Part shown: positions 55,935-64,000 of the stretch, one piece after another
How the letters are laid out: every line of letters starts with the position of its first letter
Numbering within the stretch: position 1 is the stretch's first letter
From: Sorghum bicolor
Lineage: Eukaryota; Streptophyta; Magnoliopsida; Poales; Poaceae
Assembly: GCF_000003195.3 (NCBI RefSeq)
Contig: NC_012871.2
Coordinates: 18,668,658-18,732,657, forward strand
Reading direction: 5' to 3'
DNA length: 64,000 nt
Position numbers and translations under genes: made by a program
Notes under the pieces: generated by a model
The model's input: only the letters and a program-made list of their open reading frames with translations
The model's database searches: none
Told to the model about the DNA's origin: nothing

Positions 55935-58281
55935 AACCTTTGCTCGTCCCTGAGCAAAGATGGACTCAAGAGTTTCTACAGTGGTTTTATGCTTTAAAGA
56001 TACACATGCATTTAAACAAGATCTCATCTTCGGGTTAGGGTAAACTGTTAAGATTTAAACTTACTCATATTACCTTCCACCATGGGGCTTGCAACCGTCA
56101 CTTGTGTCTTGAGTAGTTAAAAGATAGAACGGTCTAGTCAAGCGCCATGTCTCTTGTTCTTCGATTAACTATAGCTCTGGAGTTTTTGCAGATTTTCAAA
56201 TAAAACTCAGAGATTCCTTGTATGACTCTCTCTAGTCTCTCTTTTGTGGTATTTTTAGATCCTTACCAAAGCAATAATGGTGTATGCCTTCTCTCAAAGT
56301 ATGTGGTATTTTTGGTATGAGGCATAGTGACATTGCCTTCTCTCTCACCCTACTCTAATAAGGTTTTGATATCTGGAGCTCATAGGTGGGAGACAGCTAA
56401 TACATACTTACAAGACATTTATTGCATAGTCAAACCATGGATCCAGAAGAACAAGTTAATAAGTCAAATCAAGATGTGCATGTGTGGCGAATGAATGATG
56501 CATGGTAATGATGGTGATAACAATGGTGAAAGTCTAATTCTACTTGTGCTCTTTTGAGGGGATACATACCTTTCTTGCTCTTTTGAAACTTTTTGAGGAG
56601 AATGAGATGCTCTATATTTTGTTTTTCTTTCCTCTCAGGTGGGTATCTTGTATCCCTAATTCTACTATCGGACACTTGTCCATTTTTACCTCTCGTCTCA
56701 CTTTTTCTTTTCTTTCGAGGTTTCGGGCACTTGCCCCTTTTTATTTCCTCGTATTCACTTTTATTTTGTCTCTTTTTTTAGAGCACTCATCTTCTGAAAT
56801 AATATAGCAAGTGGTAGTAACTAAGATAACTTGAGCATTTATTTCACAGGGGAAAAACAGAAATATTTTCGGCTATTCTCTTCCGGATTAGGAGTAGAAT
56901 ATTTTTGGGTGGTTCTGGAGATGGAAATGGATGGATATATGTGGATACGTACTTCCGAAGTAGAAGTAGCATGTATGAGTGAACGTGCAAGTGAATCTTG
57001 ATTTAACCGCATGACAAGCTCCTAAGGGTCTACACAGCTTGACCACACTCAATGCTCATAAGTAGTAAAAAGTAAATGTGTGGCTCATAGTCTAGCAAGC
57101 ATGTATATATGGCTGTGGTAGGAATTTAAACTCTCATTATACAGAAACTCATCATGCAACATTTTAAAGATTTTCAAAGATAAAATTCTCCAGAATTCTA
57201 GCATCTCTAGGAACAGATAAATAGCAGCTCAACCTTCTCATATTATATCCGTTAACGACTTAGACTTTAGATCAAGTACTCTTCCCACAAGTTCAGATTT
57301 AGAGCAAATCTTAATTAATAACAGTCATGCCTAAACTTGAAAGAAATTTCAATTTTGACAACTAGTCATGGCAGAGCAACTATTTATCATTTCCATGTGA
57401 GAGCTTATCATGAGGGTTCATAGAAAACTTTATTTATTTATTTATTTAGCAAACTAAGCAAAGATATATATAAGCACAGAATCTTTATTTTGGTTTTTAT
57501 GATTATGCATCTTTTTATTATTTGAGTAAAATATAAACGTGAGTAGAACACTTAGCTGGATAAATGGGGTTGCTCTCCCCCAAGCTGGATTTTGACGTAA
57601 TTCCTTTTGAGGTAGCTAGCAAGTGTCGGAGGTGTATTTGAATGTCGGCAGCACCTTGACAGCGATTAGGATGTCCTCCGTCTGCTAGTCTTCTTTGATC
57701 CTTGAATTCTGTGGAGCTCAAATAGACAACAAAGCTTTGTGGAACTAGTTAAGTGTTAGCACAAATATCTAGCCTTTATCATGTTGAGCCTCCTCAATAA
57801 ATATTACTTTCTTTGGTAGGATCATAAATTTATTTTTATATTTTCATTTTTATAGGACAGGAATATATTTATTTTATTTTTACGCCACCACAGTGAATGT
57901 ACTTATGGGTTTTATGCCATGAGCATACTCACATGGGGCTTACTATTTTTAACATTTTTATTTTCTTTTCAAGATGATGTGAACCTGATTAACTAATCAA
58001 ACTATTTTAAATAATTGAAAGGAGAAAGATAACTACCAAGTTTACCTCTTGGCAAGGCGTTCGGTGTTTTTAAGTCCTCCGAACGGGACTCTCCGTTTTC
58101 TCAGTCATTCTGGGATTCGCTGGATGGCGTAGTCGGTGGTTCCGACGGTGCTTCGTCTTCGTGTATAACTATCTTCTCTTTCCACACCTGACTCAGTGCT
58201 ATGGTCTCCTCAGGACAGTTCTGTTCAAGTTATATGTCTTCAGACCTTACCACTTCTCCTTCATAGTCTACCCATCCGTCC
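55935..58281 (-). other. Athila-like interior without a recognised gene
   Basis: AT-rich, 2.3 kb. Short open frames (for example 57518-57721 minus, 56544-56807 plus) show no family motif. An internal polypurine-like copy is at 57575-57586. Confidence 0.5.
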
Positions 58282-59271
58282 TTAATGATTTTTCCTTCTC
58301 TGGTTGCGGTTGCGTCGTCTCCTTCTTGTCCTGACCTGCTTAGAGTCTTCAACTATATAGTTAGGGTCAGTAAAATAGCGGCGTACCTTCTCAGAGGGGA
58401 AGTGCATGTGGACTTCTCCGGTTCCAATGTAGATGATTGTTTTAACGGTGCTGAGGAACTGTCTCCCAAGGATGATGGGTGGATCATACTCGTCTTCTCT
58501 CATGTCAATAACCTTTCGGAATGTCTGATCTGCTATCTGAAGCTGAATGTATGTCGGTTTTAGGGGCATGGTTCCGAACAGGAGCTGATAAGTGACTGCG
58601 GCCATTATGTTGACGTCAGATCTGGTGTCGTACAGTGTGTCTTCTAAAAAGTTGTATCCATTAATGGAGCACTGGATGCTTGGCATACTTGGGTCGTCCT
58701 TTTTGGTCAGGAAAGGCGACTTGAGTTGACGATCTTGACCTCCTTGAGCTGCAGTGACCATCTTAGCTGACTCAGTCCACATGTTCCTGTTCCTCCAGTT
58801 GGTTCTCTTCCTTGGTTCATGTCGGGATTGCTCTGAGATTTGTGTAGTCTTGTTCTTGAAGGAAAACGTCTCCTTCCTCCCCTTGATGTAGAAACTGATC
58901 TTGGCAGCACTAGCGTAGATGATAGCTCCCGAGGTGTTCAGGAATGGTCTCCCTAGGATGATGGGTGCCCTCTCATCACTACCAGTCTCTACGAAGTCTG
59001 CTGGAGCGTATAAGATACCAACTCGGACGTAGAGGTTCTTCAATATTCCCTTTGGGAAACTAAGCGTACGATCTGCAAGCTGCAAACACATGGTTGTTTC
59101 TAATAAAGGATGTGTAAAGAATTTTTCATAGAGTACCCTGGGCATAATGTTGACACTGGAGCCAAAGTCGCAGAGTGCTTCTAGGAAGTCCACCATGCCG
59201 AAGGAGATCGGGATGACGGGGCGTCCTGGATTGTCTCTCTTGACCGGCAGAAGGTCAGTAATTACTTCCAC
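58282..59271 (-). CDS. two tandem retropepsin-like domains of an Athila-like element
   Basis: An uninterrupted frame of 329 residues. Domain 1 (about residues 20-150) has ALCDFGSSVNIMP, the Athila form of the retropepsin active site, and ends with the flap-to-core motif PIILGRPFLNTSGAIIYAS. Domain 2 (about residues 190-305) repeats the pattern: YDTRSDVNIM in place of a D-T-G-A/S site, then PPIILGRQFLSTVKTIIYIG. The usual Gly after D-T is Arg in domain 2, and its middle seems short by some twenty residues (IADQTFRKV joins IDMRED directly), so domain 2 is probably inactive. The C-terminus is very basic (RTRRRRRNRNQRR), fit for nucleic-acid binding. No RT follows. It may be a protease-bearing remnant that helps a partner element, or it may be decaying. 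The start at 59271 is a guess: the frame may continue upstream, where VHFEQNMKEFFNSQTPPSEE can be read. Confidence 0.75.
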   Translation of the reverse strand: MEVITDLLPVKRDNPGRPVIPISFGMVDFLEALCDFGSSVNIMPRVLYEKFFTHPLLETTMCLQLADRTLSFPKGILKNLYVRVGILYAPADFVETGSDERAPIILGRPFLNTSGAIIYASAAKISFYIKGRKETFSFKNKTTQISEQSRHEPRKRTNWRNRNMWTESAKMVTAAQGGQDRQLKSPFLTKKDDPSMPSIQCSINGYNFLEDTLYDTRSDVNIMAAVTYQLLFGTMPLKPTYIQLQIADQTFRKVIDMREDEYDPPIILGRQFLSTVKTIIYIGTGEVHMHFPSEKVRRYFTDPNYIVEDSKQVRTRRRRRNRNQRRKNH

Positions 59272-60421
59272 AACAAGGTTGCTCCACTAGTTATGTCCTC
59301 AAGCATCTCAGGGCAGTGATTGCCTGAGTGTCCAGTATCTCCAGTGTGTGTACTCGTTGATCTAGGTTCTTCACTTGGTGGAGTCTGGGAGTTGAAAAAC
59401 TCCTTCATATTTTGCTCGAAGTGTACCTGCTCATAAAGACAAGGCAGAGATCAAGTGCATGGGCCCTGTTGGTGGAACACACCAACAGAACCAAAAGTGT
59501 ATTTGTTCTCTCTAACCTTAAGCATAGTGAGCAAGACAAAGTTAATGGATAATAAGATCATGAGTGTAACATTTAAAACATTTGTCAGATCAGATCGCTC
59601 AACCTAATGGAAAGATAATCTATCTATACTTATGTTTTTTATATATATCTTCCAAAGATTGAGTGTGTAACATTTTAGCTCATATGATTAGGAGTGTGGG
59701 ATCACAAAGGTGGAAGGACTAAACATGTTGAATCGATTGGGTTGGTTAATCTAGAGTTGTAAATCATACATGTTTGTCTCTTTTATTCATGTGAACGCCA
59801 GAACCAAGGAGAAGCTTATAAAAGTGATAGTCAAGTACCTTAAGATATTACCTTACTTGAAGAGTGCTGGTACAGTATCACCTTGTGGAAGCTTTCCTTT
59901 CTTAGTGGTTGTGCATCTGTTTGTAGCACCCTCCATGGATTATCTCTTATGAGCTATGTCTTCCTTGTGTAAATTATTAACCTTCATATGTCTCTCTCTT
60001 TGTCTCCAATGTGAGTTTGACTCAGGACCTCCCAGGTTGATATTGAATGTTTTCCTGCAGGGGTTAGTCCAACAAAATATCCAATATCTACTATAGCATA
60101 CTATCGGCTCAAAGATCAACCTAGACACCATGTCTAATTTGATTTAGGAGGGAATTTTAACCTAAGCATCATGCTTAATTTAAAATCCTTTGGAAGTAAG
60201 ATCATCATTCCTAAACTAAGCACCATGCTTACTTAAGAGATAAATGAAACTACTCCAAATCTAGACATATACTAAAGCAAATAAAGGTAGCATGAGAGCA
60301 TTTATAGAGTTCTACTCAAGTGGAGATGAAGTAGTGTGATTAGTATTTAACAAATTGAGCATGTCTCAAAGGTAGGGACACCAACATAGCAACATGGCAA
60401 AGGATGTTTTTATGTAAAGTA

Positions 60422-60434
60422 CTCCCCCAAGCTT
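60422..60434 (-). repeat. internal copy of the polypurine tract
   Basis: AAGCTTGGGGGAG on the minus strand, identical to the tract at 55922-55934 and overlapping a perfect palindrome. Confidence 0.75.
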
Positions 60435-60453
60435 GAATTTTGCAAAATTCAAG
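60432..60453. repeat. perfect 22-bp palindrome
   Basis: Eleven-base arms without a spacer: CTTGAATTTTG and CAAAATTCAAG. Confidence 0.9.
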
Positions 60454-61056
60454 TTTGGATGAATTTAATTCAATGTTGTATGATGATTGGTTGTACATAC
60501 CTTGTGCTTGTCATTCATCCGATCTTCTTGCTCAAATCCTAGAAAGGTTAGTGACAAGAATACCTGAAGGAATTTTTTTTACAATTATCCTTATATGCTC
60601 AATACACAAGGTAGTGTTGCAAATAATTAAAAGCTCATGTGACGATCTGATCAGTGCTTGTTTTAGGACACTAAGCTTGTCCTTGGGAAACCATCAATTT
60701 ACGTCGGCGAAGTGGTTTCCCCTCCAACGCTGACCTATATCAAGAGCAACTCAACGAGATCTGCAATATTTAATATAGACATATGCATCGACAATCGCCC
60801 TTTTAAAGTTTTTATAAATAGAAAGGATGAGGGGGTTGGAGATCTCGAATGTGGTGATGTTGGAGAGACCAATGGATTGTGAAGATGTTGCATATGAGCA
60901 TGGAGTAAATGAAGTGGCTATGAAATAAATTCCATGCTCATTAATGCTTAGAGTGAAATCCATGTGGTATGGTGAAAATGATAAGGTGAGTGTGGTAATA
61001 AAGGAAAATAAAAAGGATACACGGACGACTTGGTTCGAAACTGGCACAGCTACCGT

Positions 61057-61074
61057 TCCCCGGCAACGGCGCCA
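61057..61074 (-). other. primer-binding site of the Athila-like element
   Basis: The minus strand reads TGGCGCCGTTGCCGGGGA, seven bases inside the 5' LTR. This is the classic tRNA-Asp-complementary PBS of the Athila clade. Confidence 0.85.
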
Positions 61075-61081
61075 GAAAGCT

Positions 61082-62355
61082 TGTTGGGTATTTTAAACGC
61101 AAACAGAAAAATCCGCAAGCGCACGGATACCGATGTAGCCTTCACCCGGGAGTATTCCAGAGTATCGATTTTCCACAGGGAATGTGAGTGTACTAATTAA
61201 GATCCAAGATCGCCCAAGGATAACTATATAATTATTTTTGGTGGGAAGAGAGGAAGTTTCCTGAGAGTTCTCTAGTTGATCTAAGAATCAAGAATTACAT
61301 CAAGATTATCTATTTCAGGACATCAGAACACTAACCACAGAAAGAGATGAGAAGGGGGCTAGGAAGCTCCGACTACGGTCCTACAAACACCGATCCGAAC
61401 GAGGTGAAATACGTCGACCGTTAGGGCTGTCACTACCCTAAGGCTACCACAACAATCCGCAGGATTGGGTGCAATTCTAGGTAATTGCAAGACTAAACAC
61501 CACATCTAATCTATTAATTACTACTCTAATGTTTCAAAGATTAGAGCACTTGATGCAAGCGGGAATCCAATAAATAACTTGAATGTAAATAAAAGTAACT
61601 AGAGAAATCAGGAATTATGAATTGAAGAACCTGGAGAACGATGAAGAACGAGCCAGATGCTGCAAAAGTATAATGTTGAGGAAGATCCGACAGATCCGGC
61701 TCCTCCTCCGCTCTCCTCTTCTCTCTCCCTATTTTCTAGATTACAACTAGAACTAACTAGAACTAGAACTAGAGGAACTAGAACTAGAGGAACTAGAACT
61801 AGAACTAGATGAACTAGAACTAGATCTAGATGAACTAGAGGGATTCTCTCTACTTGGATGAAGAATTGAAACCCTAACTTTGATTCTGTAGAAGAGGTAT
61901 GATCTCCAGGGGCCAGGGGGCCTTGCTTATATAGTCTTTTCTGATGAATCTGGGCCGTCGGAACAAACCGACATTGATCGTGTGGTTTTCCTTGAAGTAT
62001 TAGGTCGGTGGAGCATGATCCGCGAAACGTGTCCTGATTGGGCACTGTAGCTGGGCGGGCGCCCAGGAGAGTTGGGCGGGCGCCCTGCCTCCAAGCCCGA
62101 TTTCCTTCCCGTTCGTTCCCGTGGCTTCTGGAGTCTTCTAGATGATAGAAAATTGCGAGAAACGTTAATATCTCTATGTAAACCCGATGTGTGGGCCTTT
62201 CTTCCGTATTTCCTGATAACCCCCTGCAGAAATACACAAACACCAAAACTCATGGAATTCTGTCAGATAAAACCCTAAGTCTAGGTGTTAGTTGCATTTG
62301 GATCTTTTTCTATGATTAGTTGACGGTTAAATGTGAGCATTAAGGACCGTCAACA
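61082..62355 (-). repeat. 5' LTR of the Athila-like element
   Basis: 1274 bp. The CTAGAA array (about 61742-61835) has a different arrangement from that of the other LTR. Confidence 0.92.
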
Positions 62356-62360
62356 GTGTC

Positions 62361-64000
62361 CCCTCCGGAATACTACTCGGCAACGTAGTCAGTCGTGACG
62401 GCATACGCCCAAACCCCTCAAAAGTCAGGGCAGTGCTCGATATGTGACCTCCCAAAAACGTAAAGGACGTATAGAAGCTCATGGGATGCATGGCTGCCCT
62501 TAGCCAGTTCATATCTCGACTAGGAGAGAAAGGGCTCCCCTTCTTCAAGCTACTCAAAGCATCAGAAAAATTCGCCTAGATAGAGGAAGCCGATGCTGCA
62601 TTCACGCAGCTCAAAGTTTTCCTCACTTCCCCTCCAGTCCTCATTGCGCCTCAGCCTAACGAGAACCTCCTTCTCTACATTGCAGCGACTAATCGAGTCG
62701 TCTCTACGGTGCTTGTAGTGGAACAGGATGAACCAGGCCACGACTACAAAGTCTAGTGACCAGTATACTTCATAAGAGAAGTTTTAAATGAGTCCAAGAC
62801 CAGGTATCTCCAGATACAAAAGTTAATCTACGCTATTCTAATCACTTCCAGGAAGTTGAAGCATTATTTCGACGGCCATCACATCATAGTAACTACAAGT
62901 TTCCCACTGGGGGATATCCTGCGCAATAAGGACACCAATGGTAGAATTGTAAAATAGGCCATGGAGCTATGCCCCTTTTCAATGGATTTCCAGAGTCATA
63001 AGACCATTAAGTCTCAAGCCCTGGCCAGTTTCATCATAGAATGGACAGACCTCAACGCACCGTCTGCTCAGATATCTCCGACCACTGGTTAATGTTTTTT
63101 GACGGGTCATTAAACATTAATGGCACCGGTGTTGGGATCCTTTTGGTTTCACCAAACAAGGACAAACTATGTTACGTCCTTAGAATCCTCTTCCCCGCGT
63201 CTAACAACGTGGCCGAGTACGAAGCATGCTTACATGGCATATGACTGGCCGTGGAATTAGGAGTCAAGCGCCTTTACATCCACGGCGACTCCGCCCTAGT
63301 CATTAACCAGCTAAACAAGGAGTGGGACATGACTCACGAGAAAATGGATCTGTATTGCAAGGAGATCCGCAGATGGGAAGCAATTTTTTATGGAATAGAG
63401 TACATACACATAGTTTGGGATAAGAATCAAGCAGCAGATGTGCTGTCAAAGATAGGGTCATCTCGGGCCCAGATTCCGCAAGGCATTTTTGTCCAAGACA
63501 TTGACAAGCCAAGCATCGGAGGTGACCTGGTCGATAAGCCAAACAGCGAGGCACTGCTCGTCTAGGACGCCACACCGACCACCAGCAGTGATGACTGGTG
63601 CACACCTTTCATCAAGTACCTCCTAGATGGTACTGATCTTCAAGACAAAACACAGAACAAACACCTCATCCGGCGATCTATAAATTATGCCTTGGTCAAT
63701 GGACGACTCATGCGCAAGAGCGCCAATACAGAAGTTTTGTTGAAGTGTATCACCCAAGATGATGGCACCAAACTCCTGGAAGACATACAAGCTGGATCCT
63801 GTGGCAACCACGCAGCCTCTCGAACACTGGTCAGAAAGGCTTTTTGAGCAGGATTTTACTGGCCGTCTGCTGTGGCCGACATCGAGAAGCTGGTCCGACG
63901 GTGTGAGGGTTGTCAATTCTTCGCCAAGAGGACTCATATACCAGCTCACGAAATTCAAACGATACCATCATCATGGCCATTTGCTTGCTGGGGCCTAGAC
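62361..64000 (+). pseudogene. Tat pol 3' part: RT end, two RNase H domains, integrase start
   Basis: Reading resumes in the phase expected after removal of the Athila-like element and one GTGTC (PSGILLGN follows KKCIFGV). The RT thumb is followed by RNase H (FTQLKVFLTSPPVL, about 62600), then the second RNase H (WLMFFDGSLNINGTGVGILL, about 63085; NVAEYEACLHGI and YIHGDSALVINQL, about 63215-63315) and integrase with HHCC-like CEGCQFFAKR (about 63900). Stops occur near 62440 and 63848, with at least one frame change. It runs off the window at CWGLD, the start of the integrase core. Confidence 0.88.

Larger units (their letters stand above)
59272..61056 (-). other. Athila-like leader and gag-position sequence
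   Basis: 1.8 kb between the PBS and the protease ORF. No recognisable gag core. It includes a perfect 22-bp palindrome at 60432-60453 next to the polypurine-like copy at 60422-60434. Low coding potential otherwise. Confidence 0.5.
54641..62355 (-). mobile_element. Athila-like non-autonomous Ty3 retrotransposon, minus strand
   Basis: LTRs 54641-55919 and 61082-62355 (TGTTGGG...GTCAACA) flank 5.16 kb. Perfect target duplications GTGTC lie at 54636-54640 and 62356-62360. The PBS complementary to tRNA-Asp and a polypurine tract fix the orientation. No RT, RNase H or integrase is present; the one clear ORF carries two protease-like domains. The LTRs differ at roughly 20 bases by eye, so it is young. 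Confidence 0.9.
50284..64000 (+). mobile_element. second Tat-type Ty3 retrotransposon, 3' end outside window
   Basis: 5' LTR at 50284-50739, PBS-like sequence, gag, protease, RT, two RNase H domains and the beginning of integrase on the plus strand. The RT is split by an Athila-like element at 54641-62355. Layout and gag type resemble rice RIRE2/Retrosat2-like Tat elements (from memory). Several stops and frameshifts. Confidence 0.88.

Noticed and set aside
57421..57460. TTTA repeat as a scaffold or origin signal
   Set aside because: A short simple repeat (about six TTTA units) in an AT-rich element interior; nothing else supports a function.
54641..62355. Two solo LTRs of one family instead of one element
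   Set aside because: Only the outermost bases carry GTGTC duplications, and PBS and polypurine tract lie just inside the LTRs in proper order.
1..64000. tRNA or rRNA genes
   Set aside because: I saw no cloverleaf-compatible gene or rRNA core on reading; the tRNA-like match at 61057-61074 is a retroelement primer site.

Overview
This window is nuclear DNA of a grass, most likely an Andropogoneae species such as sorghum or a close relative. The reasons are two spliced plant genes, Stowaway elements with CTCCCTC ends, a MITE with GGCCTTGTTTAGTTCC-type ends that I know as very common in sorghum and sugarcane, CACTA ends (CACTACTACA), and nested Tekay, Tat, Athila and Copia retrotransposons. The species call rests on remembered family knowledge, not on a search. 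I see no rRNA or tRNA gene, CRISPR array or bacterial operon.

Layout. 1-10521 is the 3' part of a Tekay/Del-type Ty3 chromovirus: an extra coiled-coil ORF, a gag-pol with four in-frame stops, and a 4.48-kb 3' LTR. It lies against the remains of a CACTA element (10522-11977) holding a broken GRF zinc-finger gene. 12119-19994 is a Copia element on the minus strand, bounded by perfect CATTG target duplications, whose 5' LTR and leader are largely replaced by GC-rich sequence. 20000-35170 is the gene island: a plus-strand DCD-domain gene (coding exons 21344-24220) and a minus-strand, 15-exon membrane metallophosphoesterase gene (26901-33252). The two genes converge and carry small hAT-like, MITE, LINE and Stowaway insertions between and inside them.

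35930-49956 is a short non-autonomous CACTA element split by a 12.9-kb Tat-lineage Ty3 element (36254-49112, minus strand). That element carries an antisense, apparently intron-containing gene with its own TATA box, and a 485-bp hAT-type MITE in its gag. 50284 to the window end is a second Tat-type element (plus strand). Its RT is interrupted, with perfect GTGTC duplications, by a 7.7-kb Athila-like non-autonomous element (54641-62355) whose only clear ORF encodes two tandem retropepsin-like domains.

The two host genes look intact: every deduced splice junction keeps frame and family motifs run across junctions. Every large retroelement carries stops or frameshifts, so any mobility now would need proteins supplied in trans. 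Relative order of events: the Athila-like element is younger than the Tat element it sits in and is young in absolute terms (LTRs about 98% alike by eye); the Tat element at 36254 is younger than its CACTA host; the hAT MITE is younger than that Tat element.
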